A stretch of 64,000 nucleotides of DNA from Aphrocallistes beatrix (taxonomy: Eukaryota; Porifera; Hexactinellida; Sceptrulophora; Aphrocallistidae). Made by a program: the position numbers and the translations under genes. Position 1 is the stretch's first letter. Each line of letters opens with the position of its first letter. The stretch spans positions 1,116,001 through 1,180,000 of the forward strand of contig OY725492.1 of assembly GCA_963281255.1 (NCBI GenBank), in the 5' to 3' direction. Below are positions 8,120-18,375 of the stretch, piece by piece. Below the pieces are notes generated by a model. That model was not told the origin of the DNA, made no database searches, and saw nothing but the letters and a program-made list of their open reading frames with translations.

Positions 8120-10824
8120 TGCTAGGTCTGCACATCGTCAGGGTGGAGGCACTGCACTTCTCTGTCGTATTCCTTCACGCTGAAGTGCAATGCATCTGGT
8201 GAAGTATCATCTTTTGAGTTCTCGGATTGGACTATCTCTTCTTCTGAAATCTCCCTTCGTATTATCCTAATTTATCGGCCTCCCTACTCAAGGAATCATC
8301 CTATTTCTATTTCTACCTTCATAGATCAGTTTTCTTCTCTCCTCGAACCCATCCTCTTATGCAAGGAGCCCCTAATAATAACTGGAGACTTCAATATCCA
8401 TGTTGACATCCCGTCTGAGTCTTTACAGTTCTCCGAGCTCTTGCGTTCTCTATCTTTGATCCAGCATGTGAATCAGCCACTCATGAGAAGTGTCACATTC
8501 TCGATCTAATAATATCCCGTTCTGCAGACAACATCATCCTCTCTGATCCCTCTCCTGTTCATCTATTCTCTGACCATTTCTCCATCTCTTGTAGTCTCTC
8601 ACTTTCCAAACCTTCTCTTTCCTCTCAGGAGGTTACCTATCGTTCCAAATCCATCAACCTCCCAATCTTTCTTGCTTATCTCGCTTCCTCTGATCTATGT
8701 GCTAGCCCACCTGAGCATCTTGGAACTTAGGAACTTATTGTATCATATAACAGCAGTTACAGCACCCTATCTTCTATCTATGATCAGCATGCTCCTCCGC
8801 GATCCAAAACCATAGTCACCCGTCCCCGTGTCCCTTGGTTCACCAGTGGCATCAAGCAGGCCAAGCGAGCGAGAAGGAAAGCTGAGCGGAAGTGGCGCCA
8901 GTCTAATGACTCTGACCATTTGGCTGAATTCAAGCATCAGAGGAATCTTGTTACTGACCTGATGAACAGGGAACGTCGCAGTTTCTATTCTGATTGGATC
9001 AGTCAATCCTGTCATGACCAGCGCTCACTCTTCCGTAAGGCTAACACACTTCTCGGCTTACGCCAGCAACAGATCCTACCACCTCATGCTGATAAGGCTG
9101 CTCTTTCTCAGGAACTCGCCAACTTCTTTGTTCTTAAGGTAGATAACATCCGTTCCACCATTGATTCAAGTGCATCGTCGTCTTCCGTTACCCCCTCAGA
9201 TAATTCAAACATCGAATTCCAACATACTTTCCACCAATTCAAAGAATTATCTGAGGAAGAAATTGTTTCCCTTGTTTCCTCTGCTCCTAATAAATCTTGC
9301 ATCCTCGATCCTATCCCAGCATCCTTGGTCAAATCATCTCTACCCATCCTAGCGCCCATCTTTACGAAAATCGTAAATGGTTCCCTCTCCACTGGTCATT
9401 TTCCTTCTCCCTGGAAGCGCCATCATCTTGCCCAAACTAAAAAGACCAAATCTTGATCCTATCTTCTCTAACTATCGTCCACTTAGCAATCTTTCTTTCA
9501 TTTCTAAGATCACTGAGAGGGCCGCTTCCATCCAGGTCGTGAATCATCTTACATTACATCATCTCTTCCCCTGGACGCAGTCTGCCTATCGTAAACACCA
9601 CAGTACGGAGACTGCGCTCCTGAAGGTCACAAACGACATCCTCCTCAGCATGAATCGCCAACACGTATCTCTTCTGGTTCTTCTTGATCTTCTCAGCCTT
9701 CGACACCGTCGACCATACCGTCTTACTCAACCGTCTCCAGTCTCATTTCGGCATTTGCGGCTCTTCTCTGTCTTGGTTTGAATCTTACCTCTCTGGTAGG
9801 ACTCAATTCGTCTCGATTAAGGGTTCTAATTCCTCCAATATCTCGGTCCAACACGGAGTTCCTCAGGGTTCTTGTCTTGGTCCGCTTCTCTTTAGCCTCT
9901 ATACTAGTCCTCTATTCGACCTCATTAGGTCCCACCTCTCCGACACGCACTGCTATGCCGACGATACTCAGGTCTATCTTTCTTTTAAACCCGGTTCCAT
10001 CTCTTCTGAAGAGTCTGCTTTCTCCGCCATCCAATCTTGCATCTCCGCGATCCGTTCCTGGCTCCTCACCAACAAGTTGCTTATCAATGACACCAAGACT
10101 GAGTTCCTTATAATAGGGACTCGTCAACAACTATGGTTCAAAGGTTCAAACTGATAGCATCTCTGTTGGTGAGTCGAGAATCTCTTCTTCCAAAGAAGTA
10201 CGGAATCTTGGAACTTGGCTCGACAATACCCTCTCAATGTCTACACTCAGGTCAGCAAAGTTGCCTCCTCCTGCTTCTACTACATCTATAACATCCTGCG
10301 TATTAGAAAGTATCTCTCTAGGGAAGTCTGTGAAACTCTTGTTAATTCTCTTATCACATCTCGTCTTGATTATTGTGACAGTCTCTTGTATGGTTGCCCC
10401 TCACCCCTCTTAGCTCGACTCCAGCGAGTCCAGAACAGTGCAGCCAGGCTTATCTACAATGTCTCTCGTACCTTTTCGTCATCTCCTCTTCTTATTAACC
10501 TCCACTGGCTGCCTGTTAAACATCGTATCCTCTTCAAAATCCTCCTCATAATTTACAAAGCCATCCATTCTCTTGCTCCGACTATATCATCCAGCTCATA
10601 CAGGTTAAGTCATCCAATCGTACTCTACGATCATCCAATGCCATCCTCCTTGAGCATCCTACTATCAAATCTTCCAAAACTCTGGGTGATCGTGCATTCA
10701 CTTTAGCTGCGCCTGTTGAGTGGAATATTCTGCCTCCGAGCATTGGGAATGCCCCCTCACTTCTTCTCTTCAAAAAACTCTTGAAAACTCATCTTTTCCG
10801 TATCGCGCACGACACATCCACTTA
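8120..10824 (+). pseudogene. LINE ORF2 remnant (endonuclease, RT, C-terminal region)
   Basis: The APE-type endonuclease part has IYRPPYS, LIITGDFNIHVD, LDLII and SDHFSIS. The RT part has NYRPLSNLSFISKI, FSAFDTVDH (motif A), QHGVPQGSCLGPLLF (motif B) and YADDTQVY (motif C). The C-terminal block SRLDYCDSLLYG...LQRVQNSAARLI...HWLPV continues to FKKLLKTHLFR near 10800. Frame changes near 9420, 9690, 10130 and 10250, plus nonsense codons in the 5' part, make it a pseudogene. Family: CR1/L2 clade; finer placement needs a tree. Confidence 0.85.
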
Positions 10825-10971
10825 AATAAATACTCATTAAATTATTTTCAATGCATATACATACCTTACAAGCATACATACACATACATACGTACATGCA
10901 TAACACCTACTTTATTGAATTGTACAGCGCACTTGAACATATTAATATGGAATCTGCGCTATATAAATGTA

Positions 10972-10972
<1 letters not shown>

Positions 10973-11063
<91 letters not shown>
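10973..11063 (+). repeat. (ATT)n microsatellite: LINE 3' tail
   Basis: An uninterrupted array of about 30 ATT units directly downstream of the LINE 3' end. The same array resumes at 11990-12010 after element B1. Apparent ORFs through it (poly-Tyr, poly-Ile, poly-Asn) are artefacts. Confidence 0.95.
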
Positions 11064-11064
<1 letters not shown>

Positions 11065-11989
11065 AAGCGCGCTTCGCTTGCATGCGCTGCGCGGCTTGCG
11101 GACACTTCGTGCCCGCAGAGTCGCCCTGCGGGCGCCTGGAGTTACTCAATCTAAACTATTTTTGGAATTTTTTCCTTTATATATATATTGTAAACAAAAG
11201 TAAACAAATAATTTATCATATCGATCTGAAAATATGATATTCGAAATCTACACCCCTGAAAACCCCATGTCAACCGTTGAAAGCAAGTTTCCAGCATATT
11301 TTTGATATTTGTTTACTTTATGTATCTATTGTAAACAAAAGTAAACAAATAATTTATCAATAGATCTGAAAATATGATATTCGAAATCTACGCCCCTGAA
11401 AACCCCATGTCAACCGTTGGAAGCTAGTCTCTAGCCTATTTTTGTAATTTGTTTACTTTATGTATCTATTGCAAACAAAAGTAAACAAATAATTTATCAT
11501 ATAGATCTGAAAATATGATATTCGAAATCTCCACCCCTGAAAACCCCATGTCACCCGTTGGAAGCTAGTCTCTAGCATTATTTTCAAAATTCATCAAATG
11601 GTGTGAAAATATGTATATTAAGGTGTGAAAATATGCACATAATCTTTTTTATTGCCATACACTATAATGCATTTAAGATATCAAATATAAGTTGCTTTGA
11701 AGTATTTTTAACAATGACGATCTATTTATTGTAGTGTCGTACTTGTACAATGATTTCTATTGTGATAGTGTAGTCATATATTTTGTATAGAAAAGGTGTG
11801 AAAAATTGTTTTCCATTTTTTTTGCAGAGGTGTGAAAATTTCGCTTAGATCTTAGAACTTAATCGTAGAAATATCATTTGACACCTACATGTAAATTTTC
11901 ATATCTCTACGACTTGCCAATTCTTCAATCAATTCGAACAAACAAACAAACAAACAAAAAAACAAATCCTAGCATTTTAATATATAAGA
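11064..11989 (-). mobile_element. Helitron-like family B, copy B1 (complete)
   Basis: Reverse orientation. Begins CAAGCGCGCTTCGCTTG after host A11063 and ends ...GCATTTTAATATATAAGA before host T11990, so in element sense it runs 5'-TCTTATATATTAAAATGC...CTTG-3'. The host on both sides is the same (ATT)n LINE tail, giving an obvious empty site with no target duplication. It has the shared box (TTCTTCAATCAATTCG near 11920), the hairpin cluster at the 3' end, and three internal tandem units of about 140 bp (11190-11610). No ORF. Confidence 0.8.
11190..11610. repeat. Three tandem units of about 140 bp inside B1
   Basis: Units start near 11190, 11331 and 11471 with G(T/C)AAACAAAAGTAAACAAATA and include ATGATATTCGAAATCT and ACCCCTGAAAACCCCATGTC. 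Other B copies carry different numbers of this unit. Confidence 0.85.
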
Positions 11990-12010
11990 TTATTATTATT
12001 ATTATTATTA

Positions 12011-12262
12011 GAACTCGATTAATGTTTGATACAGACACAAACATTAATCAAGTTTTAATAGTAAGGATGTTTATATATATATCTGTAACGAATTGATTGA
12101 AGAAAGTCTTTTGGCTATGGCTCCACTAAGCTCTGAACTCAGACGAAAATGTCACCTCATCATGGAATTATGACGTCATTGTCACCTTTTTTTTTAGAAT
12201 GAGAAATTTCAATTTTTCGACCATAACTCAGCCATTTTAAGTGATAGAAGGCTGAAAAAAGA
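12011..12262 (+). mobile_element. Family A head-to-head junction and truncated copy A4
   Basis: 12013-12059 holds two A heads facing each other (AACTCGATTAATGTTTG...CAAACATTAATCAAGTTTT), forming a short palindrome. It is followed by (TA)n and an A body from CTGTAACGAATTGATTG to about 12262, where it breaks off without the hairpin module. Confidence 0.6.
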
Positions 12263-12284
12263 AATTTGAGGAGGCGTGATGTAG

Positions 12285-12800
12285 AGTAGTGCTCGAAATA
12301 GTCTATGGGGATTTTTATTGGAAATTACAATGTCATTGTGGGATGAGGAGAGGTGACATGCACTAACTATCAGAATGGAGGAAAGCCCCATCCTAGACTA
12401 TGCCATATAACAAAAGTTTGACCATGATTGATGTCGAATTGATTGAGAAATTAAGCGCTAAGTCGTGGTCGAATTTGTCTATGGGGATTTTGAATTGGAA
12501 AATTGCAATGTTATTGTGGGATGAGGAGAGGTGACATACACTAACTATCAGAATGGAGGAAAACCCCATACTAGGCTATGCCATATAACAAGTTTGACTA
12601 TGATTGATGTCGAATTGACTGAGAAATTAAGCGCTAAGTCGTGGTCGAAATTGTCTATGGGGATTTTGTATTGGAAAATTGCAATGTCATTGTGGGATGA
12701 GGAGAGGTGACATGCACTAACTATCAGAATAGAGGAAAGCCCCATACTATACTATGCCTTATATACTATGCAAGTTTGACTATGATTGGTGCAGATTAAG
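12285..12800. repeat. Tandem repeat, three units of about 176 bp
   Basis: The motif CTATGGGGATTTT recurs at 12302, 12479 and 12655, with the intervening sequence (GTGGGATGAGGAGAGGTGACA, CTAAGTCGTGGTCGAA) repeated each time. Small minus-strand ORFs beginning MGLSSILIVSACHL are products of the repeat, not genes. Confidence 0.85.
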
Positions 12801-13380
12801 CGCGCTAAGTCGTGCTCATATCTCGCTACTAACTTCACACTCGTGCCTATTACCCTTTCTCCTGATGGAGATAAAGAGTCCTGGGTCAACCAAAATACAA
12901 CAAAACCAGAAGTCCACTCAAACACCCAGTCTATCTTAAACTTACCGAGACCATTTGCTACATTATGAACAAAGCAGACATCACCCGCCTTGAACTAACC
13001 CAAAACATTTTGACAACACTATTAATATGTCAGCTGTCTACCCACCCATTGATTGTCAACATTCCCCAAGGACCCAAAGCCATCCCTTACGCCCAAATTG
13101 CCGGAACTAAAGCAGGAACTCGTAGAAAGACCCAACCAAGACTCCCTCCACGTGAAACCCAGTCCCCGACGCCCAACTCCCATGTACCCATTGTGTAAAC
13201 ACCTCTATCATCCTCGCAGGGGTAAAAGCTAAACATGCCGATACCATTACCCTCACAATTGCGAAAAAACCTCGAAGAAATCGCTACCCTACTCCCCAGA
13301 GCATGCCAGAAACCCTTCACCGACCTAAAAATGAAATACACCAACTCTCTTCTTTCCACTGGCATAGATATTTTTTATCT
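12786..13380 (+). pseudogene. Remnant of a PLE ORF1-like protein, related to 17045-18331
   Basis: Translated pieces resemble the middle of the 17.0-kb ORF1. Compare GPKAIPYAQIAGTKAGTRRK with AGPKSYCQAASTGPRQQ, the same proline-rich linker, and SIILAGVKAKHA with ALILTTTAKKYT. C-rich composition is shared and unlike surrounding host DNA. Stops and frame changes show it is dead. It probably comes from a second, diverged copy of the same element type; no RT part is present here. Confidence 0.5.
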
Positions 13381-13435
13381 AGGACGAATACTTTTCGAGT
13401 TATAAGCGATCAAGTGCGACTTCGAATCCGCTGCT

Positions 13436-13466
13436 AAGATAACACTCGTTGATTAATGTTGGTGTG

Positions 13467-13508
<42 letters not shown>

Positions 13509-13972
13509 ACGAATTGATTGAAGAAGCTGATTTTAGGCATGTACGAGTCTTTTGGCTATGGTTCCACTAGGTTCTGACTTCAGACGAAAATGTCGACTCA
13601 TCATGGAATTATGACATCATTGTCACCTTTCTTATAATGAGAAATTTCTCCATAACTCAACCATTTTAGGTGATAGAAGGCTGAAATTTTAATATAATGT
13701 GTATATTAATATACTTCAAATATGATGCAACTATCATCAAAAAATGATAACTCATCATTTTATCATGACGTCATCATCATGTATCAAAATTTTAAAATGT
13801 GACAAATTTGGTGATTTTCCTGCGTTATCGAATATAACAGTAGGACAGAAGTATTTAGAGATTTAATCTCCCTTATAATTAGTCAATGTAACCCCAGGCG
13901 CCCGCAGGGCGCCTCCAGCGGACACAAAGTGTCCGCCAGCCGCGCTCCGCAAGCAAGCGAAGGGCGCGCTTG
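13436..13972 (+). mobile_element. Helitron-like family A, copy A5
   Basis: Diverged head (ACACTCGTTGATTAATGTTG), a (TA)n tract near 13476-13505, the box CGAATTGATTGAAGAA, the A body and the 3' hairpin module ending GGGCGCGCTTG at 13972, followed by T. About 540 bp, non-coding. Confidence 0.7.
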
Positions 13973-14807
13973 TTTGATATATAAGATATGATCAAATCAG
14001 GGAGACAAAACAAATGGCAATATAAGCTATCGAACTCTTTTCTAACCGAAGATATCTTCAGAATAATATTGCTAAAAAGCCCCTCACAGGCGGGGCAGAA
14101 GTGTGCTCCCACATTCCTTGGATGATGCCACAATACATGTCATCCCAGGAATTTGGAAGCACATTTCTAACCCGTCTATGAGAGGCTTTTCTTACATCAA
14201 TTAAAGTTTGTAGGATTAAAATTGTGGATGTAAATTTTGGCTGTGTCATCATGATGACGTCAGCATAATTAATTAGCATATTTTGAATAGTCATCTATAC
14301 TGAACACTTTCTACAGCATATGTTTATTTATATTCCTTATCATTTTAACTCTATTAGCCCCATTTATAATTATTGCTGTGTCATTATGATGACGTAAGCA
14401 TAATTAATTAAGATAATTCTGTTGAGACATATATATTGAACACTTATTGAACAATTATTTATCTCAAACTATTAGAATTTGAGCCCTAATAAAATCTTTT
14501 ACCCCAAATTGCTCAGAGGTCCTATGCCTGATTGATGTAGGAATTACATTGGAAAGCCTCATATTTCACCAGTGTTACCAATCTCAAGTTTCTAGCTCTT
14601 CTAGTTTTTGTGCAATAAGCAAAAGAATGAAATCACAAAATGCTACGTAATGATGATGATTTAGCATATATTGAAAATCGTATGAGTAGGTGCACATCTA
14701 CATATATGTCCGCAGCTTCACAAAAGATTTCAGGGCGAAATCTTTTAAGCTCTGTTTTGTACAGCACTTACGGCCGGCCGACCATACACCAGCACTCATT
14801 TTAGTAC

Positions 14808-14863
14808 TGTGCTACTATATTATTATATTGAATCATAGATTCAATATAATAATATAGGAAGCA
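14808..14863. repeat. Short palindrome, 3-nt loop
   Basis: GTGCTACTATATTATTATATTGAATC is not copied out in full here: arm 14808-14833 and arm 14837-14863 are inverted complements with one extra base, around the loop ATA (14834-14836). Confidence 0.75.
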
Positions 14864-15206
14864 CACTAAAAAGCAAGTCACAGATGGTATGCATCTATCA
14901 CTCCAATAATAAAAAACACTCCCATCCCATCTGCGAGGCGTTTTTTATATTTAAAATCTTATAATTATATTTCCACTTCAATAATTTATTGTTCAAGATA
15001 AATTAAACTTTGAATATTTAATATGAATGATAAAATGCTATTTTTTTCAGATACAAAAAAAACAGCAATACGATGTCGGATTGATTTTTGATCTGAAAAA
15101 GTCGACATACAGTTTTAATATAAGTTTCAAGTTTCTAGGAGCAAAACTAACGAATTTTCATTTTTCCTGTGATATAATGACGTAAGAAAGATCATAAAAC
15201 GTAGCA

Positions 15207-15336
15207 TAATATAATTTATTTGTCTAAATTTAATGGTTTATGAGTTATTAGACAATTTATCATATTGGTCACATTCGGTAATTTGTCGAATATCTCGTAA
15301 ACCATTTAATTTAGACGTCGAAATTATATTATCGCT
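15207..15336. repeat. Imperfect foldback of about 130 bp
   Basis: The left arm (TAATATAATTTATTTGTCTAAA, then TTTAATGGTTTATGAG) is the inverted complement of the right arm (CTCGTAAACCATTTAATTTA, then GACGTCGAAATTATATTA) with scattered mismatches. A similar arrangement exists at about 44770-44890. Confidence 0.55.
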
Positions 15337-16019
15337 TAATAGGAAATAGTGTATTGGCTATCAAATGGAATTACATTTGAATGTCTAGCAATCGCGGTCT
15401 TCAAGATATAACCCCAACTGACCAAAACACGTTTCCATAGCAACATTCCATGAAAAAAATCCAAATTTTTCCTATTAACCCATTCACAAGAAGTTCCCTT
15501 AAACGACCTCTGGAAATCACCAAATTTGTCACAAATATACCCTATTGCGCAACCATATGTTGACTAATCTAAATTTTAACAACGGATATGAGTACTTTGA
15601 TACCTATTTATATATGCTGATAATACATTCCTAAGCTCTATTGTGCTTTGTTAATGATTTAAGGCAGCTCATGTATTAGTTCAACCATCTTCTACCGCAT
15701 CCCTAGTCCCAAATTCGCAAGTTACTCTGAGGCCTTATTATCAGCGGTGTTTTGCCAAAAATAGAAGTGGGGGGGGCGCTTCCTTCCCGTAAAAATGTTA
15801 TATGATTTTCGTGAAACTTTAATCCCCTGATGGTATAGAAATGGTGATAATAAGAAAGAGTAAAAGAATATGGTTAGTTTAAAATGGCAACAATTGATTT
15901 GAATTTGTCGATATCGCAACAAAAATCCCTAAATTTATAAATTTTAAAAATTGTGATGAGTATTGATGACGTCATAACGAAGTGATGAGTCATCATTTTT
16001 TGATGATAGTTACATCAAA

Positions 16020-16600
16020 CGAGGGTTGTCCCATAAGTTCGTAGACTTTTCTTGCTCAACCGCATAACTAGTTAAAATTCAACCATATAGTATGATTGAT
16101 ACTAGACACAAACTGAACATTAGTACTTATATCAGTATAATTTACTTCCTATTGTAATTAATTGTGTGTATTTAGACTATTTTCTATTTATGGAGATAGT
16201 AATAAACTGTTCCTTTTTACTACTGCATGATAATGCCACACCTCATACAAGCTGTAAGACAAAGGATGCCATTAAAAACTAGGCTTTGAAATTTTACCTC
16301 ACCCACCCTACAGCCCAGATTTGGCCCCTAGTGATTACTGGCTCTTTGGGGAAATGAAAAGGGCCCTTAGAGGAAAGTGATTTTCTACGTTAAAAGACCT
16401 CCAGTCCGCCGTTAATTTCTGGCAAAAAGGTACCCCACAAAAATTCTTGGCCACCGGCATTAAGAAGTTGCCAGAACGTTGGCAGAAATGCATAATGTTG
16501 GAAGGTGGTTATATTGAAAAATGCAATATGACTATCTAACCTCAGTTTATTTATTTGATTTTTAATTTAAAATTTCTACGAACTTATGGGACAACCCTCG
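16020..16600 (+). mobile_element. Deleted mariner with perfect 26-bp TIRs, nested in A6
   Basis: The terminal inverted repeats 16020-16045 (CGAGGGTTGTCCCATAAGTT...) and 16575-16600 are exact. The right flank is TA; the left flank is AA, where other A copies have TA, so the target duplication has mutated. About 581 bp, so most of the transposase is gone. Confidence 0.85.
16225..16385 (+). pseudogene. mariner transposase C-terminal fragment
   Basis: HDNATPHTSCKTKDAIKN, then a TAG and one frameshift, then HPPYSPDLAPSDYWLFGEMK. The HDN and SPDLAPSD motifs carry the last two catalytic aspartates of a DD34D mariner transposase. The N-terminal domain and first aspartate are missing. Different subfamily from the mariner at 2-818, judging by its TIRs. 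Confidence 0.8.
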
Positions 16601-16822
16601 TATGTGAGGTATGTTAGTATACATATTCTATTAAAATTTCAGCCTTCTATCTCCTATAATGGCTGAGTTATGCTCGAATAACTGTATTGCTTAACTTTTA
16701 AAATGTGACAATGACGTCATAATTCCATGATGAGTCTCAGAACTTACTGGAGCCATAGCCAAAAGACAACCACATGCCAAATATCACCTTTCTGTGCTCG
16801 GCAGTTTCTTCAATCAATTCGT

Positions 16823-16865
<43 letters not shown>

Positions 16866-16921
16866 TAAGATCATTTCGTGATGACGCAACTCAAGAGAAA
16901 CTTTATTATTTACCCATAATT

Positions 16922-16980
16922 ATTATATTCTGATGAGATATAAGTCGAAAGCATTGTACCCATGTATTGCTTAATAAATT
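16922..16980 (+). ncRNA. Candidate type I hammerhead ribozyme upstream of the PLE
   Basis: The core CTGATGA (16930-16936), GAAA (16947-16950) and the TT before the predicted cut (16971-16972) are correctly spaced. Stem II: GAT/GTC with loop ATAA (16937-16946). Stem III: GCA/TGC (16951-16953 with 16968-16970), one mismatch, then TTGTA-like pairs closed by a CCCA loop. Stem I: TATT (16926-16929) with AATA (16973-16976), plus further AT pairs. Cleavage is predicted after 16972. Known: Penelope-like elements carry hammerhead ribozymes in their terminal repeats. It lies 70 nt before ORF1. Secondary structure was drawn by hand; activity is untested. Confidence 0.6.
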
Positions 16981-17044
16981 TCACTTCTGTTATTCGAATC
17001 TCTTTTTCGTTACATATTTACGGTAAGTTCAGCAATCCATACCT

Positions 17045-18331
17045 ATGGCCTTTGCTCCTACCCCTTCGGATCCGATCCCTGTTATCGATGATTCCGAGAT
17101 GACGTCTGGCTCCGACCCGCAGCTTCTCGCCCAACAGTCGGTCCCCTCCGGATTAGTGCCCTCTTCGTCGGTACTACATGACTATCTTATCCAAGTAATC
17201 ACCTCTGGACAACCCCTCTCGTTATGCAATCTCAAAAGGCGCGAAGGAGGAAAAGTGACTCCCCCCACAACCCTCCCAATGGACGCTTTAGCTCAATCTC
17301 AAGCTGCCAAGACGCTTATCAAAAGTGTCCCTCAATCGGTCGTGTCCTTCTATATTGACCTTCTCACTGCCGGCCTGCACCATGTAGCAGAAACCCCCGT
17401 ACCAGCCAAATTCGCTTACACGTGTCCCAATGAGCACTATCGTACTCAACTCGGCGCATTTGGACTTCTCTTCCTAATTACCGAAGATCCAAATTCATCG
17501 ACCCCTCTCCTACTGCACCCAAGTGTAGACGCTGAGGCCTATCACGCCCTCACTCATATGCGTGGTGATGAAAATCCCCATACGCTTTACAAACTGCTGA
17601 TTCTCCGTTTACTGATACCCCGCCTTCTAACGAACCCTAATTTCGTGATAAAGGACACAGACGGCTCAGCCGGCGCAGCCGGTCCCAAGTCATACTGCCA
17701 GGCCGCTTCTACCGGTCCGCGACAGCAAATCAAGCCGAAGCCCAAGAACGTACCTCAAACTGCCAAACTCCAACCCACCCCTCTCCCATGCCCTCGCTGC
17801 CTTACCACAGCACTCATACTCACCACTACCGCCAAAAAGTATACCCACAACCTCGAGGGTAAAAGTCGAGGAATGAGTTTGGATCAATTCGTTGCACAAC
17901 TTCCGGCCACCCTCCGTACTCAGTTTCGTGACACATATGCAGCCCTAACCATGGGCTCGCCCAACCACTCGGAGATTCAGGCATGCCCATGTGCGAACGC
18001 TCCCGCTAAGAGAGATTTGTTCTTGCAAGCTGCCCCCCAACCCATGACCGAAATTCAGAGGAAGGACCTCTCAGAGGCCACACTCATCGCATGTAAAGCC
18101 TACGGGCTTTGTCGCCGGTGCGGAAGAACCCGTACATCTAACAATGCCGCCTCACACTTATACTGTGGATCCGGTCCCCGCCGTTGCACGAAGAATCGGA
18201 CACCCGAGTGCAAATCTGGCACTTGTAGCCACCCAATTATCACAGCACCCTCCCTTTGGAGGAACAAGGAATTCAAACTCACGCCTCGCACTGAAAACAT
18301 GGAAGGCTCCAGGATTCCCCATTTTTACTAG
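17045..18331 (+). CDS. PLE ORF1, Cys-rich zinc-finger protein (428 aa)
   Basis: Open for 428 codons from an ATG in a reasonable context (CCTATGG). The N-terminal third is Ser/Pro-rich; the middle has helical, leucine-rich segments (LYKLLILRLLIPRLL); then a Pro/Lys linker and several Cys clusters: CPRC, ACPCANAP, GLCRRCGRT, YCGSGPRRC, and CKSGTCSHP near the C-terminus. These look like metal-binding knuckles. Position directly upstream of an RT/GIY-YIG ORF suggests a nucleic-acid-binding ORF1 product. I do not recognise the family. It is intact although ORF2 is broken. A related remnant lies at 12786-13380. Confidence 0.65.
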   Translation: MAFAPTPSDPIPVIDDSEMTSGSDPQLLAQQSVPSGLVPSSSVLHDYLIQVITSGQPLSLCNLKRREGGKVTPPTTLPMDALAQSQAAKTLIKSVPQSVVSFYIDLLTAGLHHVAETPVPAKFAYTCPNEHYRTQLGAFGLLFLITEDPNSSTPLLLHPSVDAEAYHALTHMRGDENPHTLYKLLILRLLIPRLLTNPNFVIKDTDGSAGAAGPKSYCQAASTGPRQQIKPKPKNVPQTAKLQPTPLPCPRCLTTALILTTTAKKYTHNLEGKSRGMSLDQFVAQLPATLRTQFRDTYAALTMGSPNHSEIQACPCANAPAKRDLFLQAAPQPMTEIQRKDLSEATLIACKAYGLCRRCGRTRTSNNAASHLYCGSGPRRCTKNRTPECKSGTCSHPIITAPSLWRNKEFKLTPRTENMEGSRIPHFY

Positions 18332-18375
18332 GGGAGGGCGTACTGGCCTCAGTACCGTCCTCCCTACCGCTTTAC

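Larger units (their letters stand above)
8108..11063 (+). mobile_element. CR1/L2-like non-LTR retrotransposon, 5' truncated, with (ATT)n tail
   Basis: Contains an endonuclease remnant, a reverse transcriptase and the characteristic C-terminal region, then a 3' end (CTGCGCTATATAAATGTA) running into a long (ATT)n array from about 10973. 5' truncation and a microsatellite tail are standard for CR1/L2-type LINEs. The tail is interrupted at 11063/11990 by element B1 and resumes at 11990-12010. Confidence 0.85.
13973..15929. other. Intronic non-coding stretch
   Basis: No convincing exon or RNA gene seen. It holds a repeated motif (GCTGTGTCAT.ATGATGACGT.AGCATAATTAATTA at 14241-14280 and 14380-14420), a palindrome at 14808-14863 and an imperfect foldback at 15207-15336. 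The rest is AT-rich DNA without recognised content. Confidence 0.5.
15930..16862 (-). mobile_element. Helitron-like family A, copy A6, split by a mariner
   Basis: Reverse-oriented A body on both sides of the 16020-16600 mariner. TGACGTCAT motifs are near 15966 and 16711, and TTCTTCAATCAATTCGTTAC near 16808 is followed by (TA)n. The 3' hairpin module is missing on the left. Joining the flanks recreates the uninterrupted A sequence around CATCATATGTGAGG. Confidence 0.7.

Noticed and set aside
8767-9392. Minus-strand ORFs opposite the LINE
   Set aside because: Antisense shadows of the RT reading frame.
10967-11203. Long ORFs of poly-Tyr, poly-Ile, poly-Leu and poly-Asn
   Set aside because: They are translations of the (ATT)n microsatellite plus the GC-rich end of element B1 and have no gene structure.
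11190-11610. CRISPR-like array
   Set aside because: The three 140-bp units are adjacent with no spacers, within a eukaryotic transposon.
12209-12745. Two small minus-strand ORFs with identical starts (MGLSSILIVSACHL)
   Set aside because: They are the same segment of the 176-bp tandem repeat; identity comes from the repeat, not from paralogous genes.
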